In this document: piece after piece, positions 54,002 to 62,744 of the stretch
How the letters are laid out: each line of letters begins with the position of its first letter
Position numbering within the stretch: the stretch's first letter is position 1
Origin: Deltaproteobacteria bacterium
GTDB taxonomy: Bacteria > Desulfobacterota > DSM-4660 > Desulfatiglandales > HGW-15
Length of the DNA: 64,000 bases
Assembly (NCBI GenBank): GCA_019310485.1
Contig: JAFDEF010000016.1
Coordinates: forward strand, 1 to 64,000
Direction: 5' to 3'
The notes under the pieces: generated by a model
The model's input: only the letters and a program-made list of their open reading frames with translations
The model's database searches: none
What the model was told of the DNA's origin: nothing
Position numbers and translations under genes: made by a program

Positions 54002-55543
54002 TTACTGGGCAACATTCTTCAATCCTGGCAGAAGTCCAGGCACTTCCCTGTAAATGCGCTCTACTGTGGCGTTATCCAAATATGGTGATAGTTTTCCTTC
54101 CAATCGCGTCATATAGTCTAGGGCATTTTCTAAGACTCTGTCATTCAATCCACTCGTCTCGAACCTATAAGGACTTGAGACCTCACCAGCATGTAATGCC
54201 TTTCGGATATGGCGTGCATACAAACGATGAGGAGACGACATAACCTTTTTTACCAACTTGGGTACATCTTCCACCAGGGACGGCCCTACCTTGGGCTGGC
54301 GCAGGCATTCTTTGATCATACCGATATGTTCGTTGTCCAGCACTGCCTGCAATGGACAGAAAGTATTTGTGCGGTTCAGGAGCCCGAAGGCATAGTGTAT
54401 ATATTGGGCACCGCTCATGGCCACATAAAGGTGGGTGAAGAGTTTCTCAAAAGTGGCCTGCATTCCCGGGAGACTGGCATCACCCACCCCTGCAGTCGAG
54501 TAACAGGGTATCTTATAAAACCGGGCCAGCTGAACGCAGTCAATATTATACTGGTTGAATTCCGGACACCCGTACAGATCATGAAGGTTGTCCAAACGCG
54601 CACGGACCGGCACACTCCCGTAAAGTACCGGAGCGCCCGGTCTTATCAACTGAGTTAAGACAATACCGGCCAAGATTTCAGCATTAATCTGTGCCACCAT
54701 ACCTGCTTCCTGAATTGGGGCAGTTGAACCACCTTGGGGAGAAGATGATATTACGAGAGGAAGACCTGAGTTCACAATCGCGAAGACCTTCTCCGCTGTG
54801 TCATCAACAAGCTGAAGTGGGCTTTTGAATACACAGGTAATAAACGAGATGATGGGGTTTTCTCTCAAGGTCTCAGATCCGCCAGCAATTATTTCTGCCA
54901 TGCGAACAACGTCTTTCAGTTTTTCCAGATTGGTCAGTCCAGCCTGAACATGTTTGGTTATATTATTCAAACTTGCAAAGAATTTGTTTACATCGTGATT
55001 TTCTGGTGTTATTTCAGGATCCTGTATATTTAGAGGCCGAATAAAGAAGTCCAGATGCTCTAGATACTCACATAGTTTCGCGGCCCGGCTTAGCAATTGA
55101 GAATTTCCTCGCAGTTCTCTGAATCGGGGCGCCATTATTTTGTAGGACTCATCCGTTGTGCTTACATACTCTTCTATTTCAGTCTCCAACCATATATTGG
55201 CCTCAGAACCAGAGCCAAAATAGACACGAGGAACATCTGCCTCCAGTAATAACCGATTCTCCGCTTTCCTCGCCCCCAATACTATGCGTGAGGGGGCATG
55301 CCCAATGGCCTCTCTGACGAGGCCTGAAGGTAAGCTCACACGCCAACAAAATGAATTTTCCTCCTTTTCTTCCCAGACCCTCGCTCCATAACTTTTAAAG
55401 AGCTTCGCAGCTCTTTCATTCATAGACCATATGCCTGGTTCACTCAAAATCTCCATTGAAGCCTGATCCAGCCACCTGATCTGATCCATAGAAAGGCGTT
55501 CGTATGGCTTGACAATGGCACCTTTTCTATAATGTTCTTCCAA
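54002..55543 (-). CDS. Non-pyrrolysine MttB-family quaternary-amine:corrinoid methyltransferase, copy 1
   Basis: 513 aa. Homologous over its length to MttB (COG5598) but with no in-frame UAG, so it belongs with the MtgB/MtpB/MtcB/MtyB group acting on betaines, carnitine and the like, not trimethylamine. Typical segments: MEILSEPGIWSMNERAAKLF, FRELRGNSQLLSRAAKLCEY, LVISSSPQGGSTAPIQEAGM and LTQLIRPGAPVLYGSVPVRA. The start is TTG 55543 (GGAAGG ahead, spacing about 6). It transfers a methyl group from the amine to the corrinoid protein encoded 43 bp downstream. The paralogue at 56425-57888 is clearly diverged. Confidence 0.88.
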   Translation of the reverse strand: MEEHYRKGAIVKPYERLSMDQIRWLDQASMEILSEPGIWSMNERAAKLFKSYGARVWEEKEENSFCWRVSLPSGLVREAIGHAPSRIVLGARKAENRLLLEADVPRVYFGSGSEANIWLETEIEEYVSTTDESYKIMAPRFRELRGNSQLLSRAAKLCEYLEHLDFFIRPLNIQDPEITPENHDVNKFFASLNNITKHVQAGLTNLEKLKDVVRMAEIIAGGSETLRENPIISFITCVFKSPLQLVDDTAEKVFAIVNSGLPLVISSSPQGGSTAPIQEAGMVAQINAEILAGIVLTQLIRPGAPVLYGSVPVRARLDNLHDLYGCPEFNQYNIDCVQLARFYKIPCYSTAGVGDASLPGMQATFEKLFTHLYVAMSGAQYIHYAFGLLNRTNTFCPLQAVLDNEHIGMIKECLRQPKVGPSLVEDVPKLVKKVMSSPHRLYARHIRKALHAGEVSSPYRFETSGLNDRVLENALDYMTRLEGKLSPYLDNATVERIYREVPGLLPGLKNVAQ

Positions 55544-55600
55544 GTTACATCCTTCCCTCTATTATGCCATCGGAAAAGATTCCGCCCCGGGGCGGAATCT

Positions 55601-56401
55601 TTATGATTCCTTGCGAAGGGCCCTCGCGTAACGCCTGCAATGACGGTCTTTCCCCACTAGTGCCTCTGCAGCCTTAACCGCCAGTATTAGATCTGTATCC
55701 AAAGGGTCAAGGATCACTGCATCAAGGTCCTCATATATGGCCATATGTAAGAAGGCCGCGTTTAGCCGAGAGCGGGAAGGGAGTCCATAAGATACGTTTG
55801 AGAGACCTATAACAGTTCTGCTCCCAGGTATCTTTTTCTTGATCTCAGACAACGTGTTTAACGTGATTAAGCCCTGTCTGATATCTGTGACAATAGGGAG
55901 CACCAGTGGATCAAAATATATCTTTTCCATAGGGAGTCCTAACTTTAGGGAGACATCAGCAATTTTCTCGCAAGCAGCAAGACGTCCTTTCACGTCCTCG
56001 GGTATACCCTTTTCATCCAGCGCAAGAGCGACAAGGGGGGCATCATATTCGATTGTCATCGGCACGATTTCTCTTAGACTACTATCCTCTGCCTTTGTGG
56101 AATTGATAAGGCACGGCCTGCCGTCTCTGGCCATGAGACCTTCCTCCAAGACAGCAGGGTCTGCACTGTCAATGGAAAGGGGGGTATCAACCTTCCTTTG
56201 AATGGTTTCAACTGCCCATCTCATTGACAAAATCTCGTCGTCACGAGTCCCTTCGCCTGTTGCGATGTTTACATCGATATAGTTGACCCCTGAGGCGGCC
56301 TGGACCTCTGCTAGGGCAACGAGGTTCTTATCATCCCGTCCCTGAATAATAGACTTAATGGACGGAATGGAGGCATTAATTTTTTCGCCTATAATGATCA
56401 T
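55601..56401 (-). CDS. Methyl-H4folate:corrinoid methyltransferase (MtqA/AcsE-like, DHPS family)
   Basis: 266 aa from ATG 56401 (GGAGGAG upstream); a longer frame to 56476 overlaps the preceding gene without reason. TIM-barrel DHPS-type enzyme: IIIGEKINASIPSIKSIIQG, YIDVNIATGEGTRDDEI, TPLSIDSADPAVLEEGL, KIYFDPLVLPIVTDIRQG and TVIGLSNVSYGLPSRSRLN. These are the folate- and corrinoid-facing segments of AcsE/MtgA/MtqA. It moves the methyl group from the corrinoid protein to tetrahydrofolate, feeding the Wood-Ljungdahl/folate pool. It lies between the two MttB-family genes. Confidence 0.92.
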   Translation of the reverse strand: MIIIGEKINASIPSIKSIIQGRDDKNLVALAEVQAASGVNYIDVNIATGEGTRDDEILSMRWAVETIQRKVDTPLSIDSADPAVLEEGLMARDGRPCLINSTKAEDSSLREIVPMTIEYDAPLVALALDEKGIPEDVKGRLAACEKIADVSLKLGLPMEKIYFDPLVLPIVTDIRQGLITLNTLSEIKKKIPGSRTVIGLSNVSYGLPSRSRLNAAFLHMAIYEDLDAVILDPLDTDLILAVKAAEALVGKDRHCRRYARALRKES

Positions 56402-56424
56402 GTTGTAGGTTCTCCTCCAAAGAA

Positions 56425-57888
56425 TTACTCCATAACAAAAGATTTGAGTCCTGGGATCTCCTCCTTTAAAAGACACCCAATCTCTTTAGGGATGAAGGAC
56501 TGGCGTGGTCTTCCCAGAATATCCCTTACTTTTTTTGTGGCCCTCCTCCAAGTATCCTCTGCCCCTTCGGCGTACCACTTCTCCCTGCTCTCCCGGTCGC
56601 TAAGCTGTGGTTGATACAATTCGGTTCGCATGTGCCGCCGCGTATGTCGTTCTGATACAAAGTGCCCTCCAGGGCCTACCTTCTTGATAATGTCAAATGC
56701 GAGGGTCTCGTCATTTACCCGAATACCCTCCACCGCCCGCATGACCATGCCTATTATTTCGTTGTCAATGACAAGCTTGTCAAAGGAAGCAGTCATACAG
56801 AATTCAAGAAACCCGGCTGCATCGTGGATAAAATTTCCTCCTGCCAGTGCCACCATCAGGGAGGTTATGGCAGACTCATATCCTGCTTGGGCATCGTTCA
56901 CCTTGGAATCAGACATGCCTGCTGTAGCGTAAATGGGTATCCCGTAAAACTGTGCCATTTGAGCGGAGGCGGCATTCATCACTCCCATCTCAACAGCGCC
57001 TGATAGGTACTTCATATCTCGGAGATCGGTAATTGAAGATATGCACCCGTAAAGGGTTGGTGTGCCTGGATTAACGAGCTGGGCCAACATTATACCGGCT
57101 AAAGAGTCCACATTCTGCACTACAAGATTCCCTGCCAGAGTCATTGGCGCCGTTGCGCCGCACAGAGGTTCTGCAGGCACCACCACCGGGATTCCCCTTC
57201 GCGCAACTTCCATGGTAAGGTGAGCATAGGTTTTGTCCAATTTAAAGGGGCTGATAGGACAGGTTATCATTGAAATAAAAGGGCGTTCTCTCAATTTCTT
57301 GGCTGACCCGGCAATGATCTCTGCCATCTTGATCACATTTCTAACTCCCTCTACCGTGTAAACACCCCCCATCACATGTTTACGGGTGTTATTTAATGCA
57401 GCCCCAAACCGGTTCACATCAACATCTTCCGCGGCGAGATCATGGGGATATACATTGATCATGTAAAAATGAATATTGTCCAGGGCCTCTACAAGGCGGG
57501 CCATGGCTACGATATCTTCAAGCTTGGCCCTTCGTGAACCACGGCTTCCAGGATCCTGGACATTGAGCGCGGTGCCCCCAGTACCGAGGTACACCTTCTC
57601 TCCTCCGATCTCACAGTCCAGCGTGCCGTTTTCTTCACGTCCAGTAAGGCAAACAACGGAAGGGGCCTTATGGACTAGTTCCTCTACCAGCTCTCGAGGA
57701 ATCTTTACGATCGACAGGTTACTATCTACCTTGGCTCCAGCGTTACGAAAGAGATCTAGGGCTTCAGGAAAGTTGACCTGGATCCCGACTTCTTCAAGGA
57801 CCCTGAGGCTTGTTTCATGGATTTTCTGCACGTCTTCATCGCTGATCGGCTTATATCGCCCTCCTTTAAGACCTTTTCTAACCTTCAC
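56425..57888 (-). CDS. Non-pyrrolysine MttB-family quaternary-amine:corrinoid methyltransferase, copy 2
   Basis: 487 aa from GTG 57888 with AAAGGAG 5 nt ahead; the open frame extends to 57960 but then overlaps the preceding gene. MttB-family segments: KPISDEDVQKIHETSLRVLE at the start, VYLGTGGTALNVQDPGS, TRKHVMGGVYTVEGVRNVIK, VVVPAEPLCGATAPMTLAGN and QLVNPGTPTLYGCISSITDL. The frame has no UAG codon where MttB has pyrrolysine. It is 26 bp after the MetH-activation-like gene and 23 bp before the folate methyltransferase gene. The ARR-type tail (PRQSFIPKEIGCLLKEEIPG) is normal. Substrate probably a different amine or the same amine at another step. Confidence 0.88.
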   Translation of the reverse strand: MKVRKGLKGGRYKPISDEDVQKIHETSLRVLEEVGIQVNFPEALDLFRNAGAKVDSNLSIVKIPRELVEELVHKAPSVVCLTGREENGTLDCEIGGEKVYLGTGGTALNVQDPGSRGSRRAKLEDIVAMARLVEALDNIHFYMINVYPHDLAAEDVDVNRFGAALNNTRKHVMGGVYTVEGVRNVIKMAEIIAGSAKKLRERPFISMITCPISPFKLDKTYAHLTMEVARRGIPVVVPAEPLCGATAPMTLAGNLVVQNVDSLAGIMLAQLVNPGTPTLYGCISSITDLRDMKYLSGAVEMGVMNAASAQMAQFYGIPIYATAGMSDSKVNDAQAGYESAITSLMVALAGGNFIHDAAGFLEFCMTASFDKLVIDNEIIGMVMRAVEGIRVNDETLAFDIIKKVGPGGHFVSERHTRRHMRTELYQPQLSDRESREKWYAEGAEDTWRRATKKVRDILGRPRQSFIPKEIGCLLKEEIPGLKSFVME

Positions 57889-57914
57889 TATTCTCCTTTC
57901 AATAGAAATAATTT

Positions 57915-58595
57915 CTAGGTTCTTCTCATAGTACAATCCACCCTCGAGCATTCTAAACAAGGATTATGTTCTGAAAAGTCCAAATGAAACGGGCCTATTC
58001 CAAAAATCCCGGAGATAGATTTACGGGGACTCATGAAGCATGAATCCCTGAGCTGAACCTCCAAATGATTTGAGTGGAAAACGTTAAAAAGTTTCTTTTG
58101 ATCCTCTATAGACCAATCGCAGTACCCCGGACTGAATCGTAACGTGAGTCCTTTGCTGTCCATCTTGGTCCTGGTAATAAATTCGCTATGAAATTTATCT
58201 ACCATATTTTCTACTGCCACAGAACCTATTGCATCGAGAATGTAAGCCTCTGATAAGCGGTTTTCCCGCAAAAGTTTCTCGCTTTTTCTCTCGATACCAT
58301 CACCTATTGTGGCTATAAAACAAACAACTTCCTCACACTCACAGGTGTTCATCACCCTCGCAATCTTTCGACTTTTGAAGGAGATGCCTCCTTCCAGTGT
58401 AAGACAATCCTCTTGTTGGGACTCTAACGTTTTTCTTTGATAATATATGAGGGGCTTGATGAGTTTTGCCGCAATAACCGAAAGCTTCATTACTTTGCTT
58501 TGAACAGAACAAGAAAGCCTGGAAGCCTTCCTTCCTCCCAAACATTTGACCAGTTGACTTTTTTTCAAATCAGGCTTGATTTTAACTTTAGTCAT
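57915..58595 (-). CDS. MetH-activation-domain-like protein
   Basis: 226 aa. The C-terminal two-thirds match the B12-dependent methionine synthase activation domain pattern: GDGIERKSEKLLRENRLSEAY, ILDAIGSVAVENMVDKFHSE and LRFSPGYCDWSIEDQKKLF. The tail has NPCLECSRVDCTMRR, a Cys cluster that might hold a metal or Fe-S site. Related genes often accompany corrinoid methyltransferase clusters; a role in reactivating the corrinoid or binding SAM is inferred. It is the first gene of the operon, with GGAGGGAGG about 12 nt before the ATG. The N-terminus is Lys-rich. Confidence 0.8.
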   Translation of the reverse strand: MTKVKIKPDLKKSQLVKCLGGRKASRLSCSVQSKVMKLSVIAAKLIKPLIYYQRKTLESQQEDCLTLEGGISFKSRKIARVMNTCECEEVVCFIATIGDGIERKSEKLLRENRLSEAYILDAIGSVAVENMVDKFHSEFITRTKMDSKGLTLRFSPGYCDWSIEDQKKLFNVFHSNHLEVQLRDSCFMSPRKSISGIFGIGPFHLDFSEHNPCLECSRVDCTMRRT

Positions 58596-58750
58596 TTTTC
58601 AGGGATCCTCCCTCCTGTTCCAAGTATAGAACCGTCTTACAACCGATTTTCCTAATCTCGCCTAGGCCGCATTTTGGCACACAAAATTTGTTGGATAGTT
58701 TGTGGCTTCAAGAAAAGCTTGAGACACAAGAAGACAACATTATACGGTCA

Positions 58751-58779
58751 ACAATAGGAGAAAGGTCTTTTTGTGTCAA
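58751..58779 (-). promoter_or_regulatory. Promoter of the seven-gene methyltransferase operon
   Basis: Minus-strand TTGACA (58779-58774), a 17-bp spacer and TATTGT (58756-58751); start expected near 58744, giving a leader of about 150 nt to the first ATG at 58595. Confidence 0.6.
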
Positions 58780-58783
58780 GTCT

Positions 58784-58810
58784 TTTTAACTGAAATTATT
58801 ATAGTTAAAA
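58784..58810. promoter_or_regulatory. Perfect 8-bp inverted repeat, probable regulator site
   Basis: TTTTAACT (58784-58791) and AGTTAAAA (58803-58810) with an 11-nt spacer. It begins 5 bp upstream of the -35 of the methyltransferase promoter, a typical activator position, and could serve both divergent operons. Which protein binds is unknown; the MarR protein at 63365 is a candidate. Confidence 0.5.
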
Positions 58811-59162
58811 TAATATTTTCTCCTCAATCGGCGGGCACGTATGAGCAAGTCAGCTTTATCTGACCGACTTTAACCTTAACAGATGCCTTAAAGCAAAAGG
58901 GCCAAACTCTTGACGCCTATGCAAGGTTGTGGTATTGGTTTAGCTGACATGGATTTAGCTAATATATTTTTTATACAAAGTTTTCTTACTTAACTATGTC
59001 AAAGCAGGAGCTTTTCTTGGTTTTTTGCTGATTGTGTGATGGGAGTTATCCGAACTCAAGTCAAGTAACCTCGTAGAGTTTGGGCGCAACATCGGTGGAA
59101 TTCGCACGGATCAGCTTAGCTATAATGCATCGAAAGAGATCATAGCCCCTGAAACGTAATCG

Positions 59163-60293
59163 ATGATATGCTACGACCATTTGACAAAGATCTATGGAGA
59201 AGGAAAAAACGCTGTTACAGCGCTGGAAGATGTCACTTTCAGTATTGAAAAAGGCCAAACCGTTATTTTGCTTGGGCCATCTGGATGCGGAAAGACAACA
59301 CTCCTTCGTTGTACAAACCGGCTCGAGTCAATTACCCGTGGCGAAATCCTTGTCCATGGCCAAGATATAATGGATATGGATGTCATCCAACTGCGACGCC
59401 AAATGGGGTATGTGATTCAGGATATAGGCCTATTTCCAAACAAGACTATTGCAGATAACATTGGGGTAGTTCCAAAACTGATTGGCTGGGATTCTCAAAA
59501 AATAGCAGCTCGGGTGGACGAACTTTTGACTATGGTTCGTCTTGAACCTGAGGTTTTTCGGTCACGCTATCCAGTCGAACTTTCAGGAGGACAGCAACAG
59601 CGTGTAGGAGTGGCCCGGGCGTTGGCTGCTGATCCTGACATCCTTCTCATGGACGAACCGTTTGCAGCAATTGATCCTATCAACCGAGAGCAGATTCAGA
59701 ATGAATTCCTTAAACTACAGGAGCATTTAGAAAAAACCATCGTCTTTGTGTCACACGACATTCATGAAGCGGTAAAAATGGGGGACAAGATTGCCCTTTT
59801 CGACAAAGGCAGACTGGTTCAATATGACACGCCCGAGATATTGCTTACGCGGCCGAAAAACAAATATGTAGCGGATTTTGTTGGAGCCGACCGAGCCTTG
59901 AAGGTCCTTGGGATCATTTTGGCAAAAGACATAGTTAATCTCAGACCACGTGATCTTGTTAAAGGGGAAGATTCGGCCGAAGATGTATTGAAGATGATGG
60001 AAGAGAAGGGATTGTCTCATGCCATCGTTATTGCACACGGCAAACCTCTCGGGTACGTTACGCCCCAGAAGCTCAAATACAAAAAGGGCCAGGTGAGAGA
60101 CCTTGTAGAAAAGTACCCAGTGCATATTTCCGAAAGAACACCTGCTCGAGATATTTTGTCTTATATGCTCATGCTGGATTTTTTTACCTTGTACGTTGTG
60201 GACGAAAATGGTGAATTTATAGGAACCGTTGCCTACAATGACATTAAAAAGAAGGTTAAAGAGAGCTATGCAGGTGACCTGAAGACGGACTAA
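59163..60293 (+). CDS. Quaternary-amine ABC importer, ATP-binding protein (OpuCA/ProV-like)
   Basis: 376 aa. ABC domain: Walker A GPSGCGKTTLL (about residue 39), signature LSGGQQQRVGVARAL, Walker B ILLMDEPFAAID, switch VSHDIHEAV. The C-terminal third is a CBS-like regulatory pair (LSHAIVIAHGKPLGYVTP, FFTLYVVDENGEFIGTVAYND), as in OpuA/OpuC that sense ionic strength. Energises uptake of glycine betaine, choline, carnitine or similar. No strong ribosome site before ATG 59163. First of four genes diverging from the methyltransferase operon. Confidence 0.93.
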   Translation: MICYDHLTKIYGEGKNAVTALEDVTFSIEKGQTVILLGPSGCGKTTLLRCTNRLESITRGEILVHGQDIMDMDVIQLRRQMGYVIQDIGLFPNKTIADNIGVVPKLIGWDSQKIAARVDELLTMVRLEPEVFRSRYPVELSGGQQQRVGVARALAADPDILLMDEPFAAIDPINREQIQNEFLKLQEHLEKTIVFVSHDIHEAVKMGDKIALFDKGRLVQYDTPEILLTRPKNKYVADFVGADRALKVLGIILAKDIVNLRPRDLVKGEDSAEDVLKMMEEKGLSHAIVIAHGKPLGYVTPQKLKYKKGQVRDLVEKYPVHISERTPARDILSYMLMLDFFTLYVVDENGEFIGTVAYNDIKKKVKESYAGDLKTD

Positions 60294-60305
60294 GGAGACC
60301 TAATC

Positions 60306-60974
60306 ATGGGCGTTTTGCGCTTTATTGAGAAGAATCTAGATCAGGTCCTTTTCTTGAGCTCGGAGCATATTTTTATGGTTGGTCTGTCGCTGATTATAGG
60401 GACGGCAATCGGCGTTCCCTTGGGAATTCTGATAACAAAGAAGGTGAACCTGGCCAAAAGAGTGATCAACAGTGCCAATATCATCATGACTGTTCCTTCA
60501 ATTGCCCTGTTTGGCTTAATGATGCCGATATTAGCACTCATCGGCGAAGGCCTAGGGAAGGTGCCCGCGATTGTTGCGCTTGTGCTGTATAGCCAGCTGC
60601 CAATTATTCGGAATACTTATGTAGCCATTAAGAATGTTCCTACTTCCGTTAGAGATGCTGGCAAAGGCATGGGGATGAGTAAATGGGAATTGCTTAGAGA
60701 AGTAGAAATACCTATAGCGATGCCGGTGATTATTGCAGGATTGCGAACGGCTGCAGTTATGAACATTGGCATCGCCGCCATCGCTGCGTATATCGGCGCC
60801 GGAGGCCTAGGCGTCTATATCCAGCAGGGTATTGACCGAGTCTATCCGGAAATGATTATCAGTGGGGCCCTGCTGGTTTCTCTCTTTGCTATCCTGATCG
60901 ATGGATTAATGGCTGGAGTAGAGTACCTGCTAACCCCGAAAGGTATTAGACTGGAAAAGATGTTAGCACGTTAA
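60306..60974 (+). CDS. Quaternary-amine ABC importer permease 1 (OpuCB/ProW-like)
   Basis: 222 aa, five to six membrane helices. The EAA loop that contacts the ATPase reads VRDAGKGMGMSKWELLREVEIP; MTVPSIALFGLMMPILA and AIAAYIGAGGLGVYIQQGI are family segments. AAGGAG lies 9 nt before the ATG. It is 12 bp after the ATPase gene and 4 bp before the second permease, so the two form the heterodimeric channel typical of OpuC-type systems. Confidence 0.93.
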   Translation: MGVLRFIEKNLDQVLFLSSEHIFMVGLSLIIGTAIGVPLGILITKKVNLAKRVINSANIIMTVPSIALFGLMMPILALIGEGLGKVPAIVALVLYSQLPIIRNTYVAIKNVPTSVRDAGKGMGMSKWELLREVEIPIAMPVIIAGLRTAAVMNIGIAAIAAYIGAGGLGVYIQQGIDRVYPEMIISGALLVSLFAILIDGLMAGVEYLLTPKGIRLEKMLAR

Positions 60975-60978
60975 CACG

Positions 60979-61713
60979 ATGAGAAAGCTATCCTTAAAGC
61001 TGCCTAATATGATCCTGTTATCAATGGCTTTTGCCAGTGGTGTGGCTCTTGAAAGAAGCGGCACAATTGTCTTTTGGACCGACCCTTACAATTATCCCGA
61101 GTTAATGCGCCTGCTTTTCCAGCATTTGTATCTTGTGGCCATCAGCATGGCAATTGCAACCATAGCGGGACTTGCCATTGGTATTGCCATGACCCGTCCT
61201 AGCCTTAGAAGGTACTGTGGTGTTGTGATGTATATTGTAGGCTTGGGACAAACAATTCCATCTTTAGCCGTTCTCGCCCTGGTTATGAGCTTTTTGGGGA
61301 TAGGAACAAAACCGGCGATTTTCGCTTTGACAGTTTACTCCATCTTGCCCATTGCAAGAAATACATTGGCTGGAATAAAGTCGGTGCCTCTCTCCATTTT
61401 AGACGCTGCTAGGGGGATGGGCATGAGATCCGCTGAAATACTTTTAAATGTCGAACTGCCCTTGGCCATGAAGGTTATCCTGACAGGGTTCAGGGTCGCA
61501 CTGGTGATAAACATCGGGACAGCCACTTTGGCCTATCTTATCGGTGCAGGGGGAATGGGTGACTGGATCTTTTCAGGCATAAATATGATGATGACAGATA
61601 AACTTCTGGCTGGTGCAATTCCGGTGACCATTATGGCGTTGCTGGCAGATTTTCTTGTGGAGCTTTTAAGTGTTGCTTTAGTATCCAAAGGCTTACGGTT
61701 GACAGAGGAGTGA
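60979..61713 (+). CDS. Quaternary-amine ABC importer permease 2 (OpuCD/ProW-like)
   Basis: 244 aa, six hydrophobic segments. EAA loop: ILDAARGMGMRSAEILLNVELPL; TIPSLAVLALVMSFLGIG and NIGTATLAYLIGAGGMGDWI correspond to permease 1. It is longer at the N-terminus by one helix (MILLSMAFASGVALE). Starts 4 bp after permease 1; no separate promoter seen. Cotranscribed with the binding-protein gene 72 bp downstream. Confidence 0.92.
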   Translation: MRKLSLKLPNMILLSMAFASGVALERSGTIVFWTDPYNYPELMRLLFQHLYLVAISMAIATIAGLAIGIAMTRPSLRRYCGVVMYIVGLGQTIPSLAVLALVMSFLGIGTKPAIFALTVYSILPIARNTLAGIKSVPLSILDAARGMGMRSAEILLNVELPLAMKVILTGFRVALVINIGTATLAYLIGAGGMGDWIFSGINMMMTDKLLAGAIPVTIMALLADFLVELLSVALVSKGLRLTEE

Positions 61714-61785
61714 GGATGTGCGTGCGCAAAATGCGCAGGGCATGCATTTGCAAAACAACAATCAATTGAAAAAGGGAGGAAAATT

Positions 61786-62703
61786 ATGAAAAAGGGATTC
61801 AGACTATTATTAGCTTGTGCTGCGGTAACCTTCGCGGCCTCCATATGCCTGCTGGCTAGCGGTATGTCTGCAGAGAAGAGAATCATTATAGGGGGAAAGA
61901 ATTTCACGGAACAGTACTTGCTGCCTGAACTTGCAAAGGACCTCCTGGAAAAGGCGGGTTTTAAGGTGGAACTTAAAACGGGTTTGGCTACGAATCTGGT
62001 TCGAAAGGCACTGGAACAAGGGGAGATTGATTTGTACTATGAATACACTGGCACGGCTTATACTGTCTTTTACAAGCAAAGAGATCCGGAAATAATGAAT
62101 GATTCTATTAAGGTATACAATTGGGTCCGTGATGAAGATAAGAATAAGGGCCTAATATGGCTGGATCCGGTTCAGTTCAACAATACTTACACCTTGATGA
62201 TGCAAGAAGGCCAGGCTCGGAAAAAAGGCATAGAATCAATCTCAGATCTAGCCAATTATGTAAACAGGCACCCCAAAGGCCTCATATTCGGTATTGGAAC
62301 GGAGTTTTGGGAAAGGCCGGACGGTTTCAAGAAGCTCATGAAGGTATACGGCTTCAGTGTTCCGGCAGAGATGATAAAGAAAATGTCGATTGGGCTTGCA
62401 TACACTGCCTTGAAGAATGGGCAAATCGGAATAGGCATGGGGTTTGCCACAGATGGCCGTATTGCAGCTTTTGGATTTGTCAATCTGGTGGACGACAAGA
62501 AATTCTTTCCTGTATATAACCCAGTTCCGGTCGTACGGGCAGAGGTGCTTAATAGATATCCAGAGATCCGCAACATATTGAAACCCTTAGCAGATAATCT
62601 TAACACAATAGAAATGCAGGAAATGAATAAGCGTGTGGACGTGGATCATGAATCTGAAGAAAAGGTGGCAAAGGACTGGTTGAGGAAGAAGGGCCTACTG
62701 TAG
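61786..62703 (+). CDS. Quaternary-amine ABC importer substrate-binding protein (OpuCC/ProX-like)
   Basis: 305 aa. Signal peptide about 1-30 (ending GMSAEK); there is no convincing lipobox, so a soluble periplasmic protein. Binding-protein pattern: IIIGGKNFTEQYLLPELAKD, LVRKALEQGEIDLYYEYTGTAY (family substrate-pocket block with Tyr residues), KGLIFGIGTEFWERPDGFKK, and LAYTALKNGQIGIGMGFATDGRIAAFG. Aromatic residues around the YYEYTG block form the cation-pi box for trimethylammonium groups in OpuC/ProX. AAGGGAGG lies 8 nt before the ATG. Confidence 0.93.
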   Translation: MKKGFRLLLACAAVTFAASICLLASGMSAEKRIIIGGKNFTEQYLLPELAKDLLEKAGFKVELKTGLATNLVRKALEQGEIDLYYEYTGTAYTVFYKQRDPEIMNDSIKVYNWVRDEDKNKGLIWLDPVQFNNTYTLMMQEGQARKKGIESISDLANYVNRHPKGLIFGIGTEFWERPDGFKKLMKVYGFSVPAEMIKKMSIGLAYTALKNGQIGIGMGFATDGRIAAFGFVNLVDDKKFFPVYNPVPVVRAEVLNRYPEIRNILKPLADNLNTIEMQEMNKRVDVDHESEEKVAKDWLRKKGLL

Positions 62704-62744
62704 TTAGGGTATGGCCGTCAGTAAGTCTGAGACAAGAAGCAGTG

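Larger units (their letters stand above)
58596..59162. other. Divergent regulatory region, methyltransferase operon / ABC importer
   Basis: 567 bp, AT-rich, between the two divergent operons. It contains a minus-strand promoter (58751-58779), an inverted repeat (58784-58810) and a plus-strand TATAAT at 59121-59126 with no recognisable -35, suggesting that the importer promoter needs an activator. No coding region supported. Confidence 0.55.

Noticed and set aside
54002-57888. Pyrrolysine-containing MttB (trimethylamine methyltransferase)
   Set aside because: Both MttB-family genes are open without any in-frame UAG, so they belong to the non-pyrrolysine group.
57889-57960. N-terminal extension of MttB copy 2
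   Set aside because: It overlaps the preceding gene, whereas GTG 57888 has a well-placed AAAGGAG.
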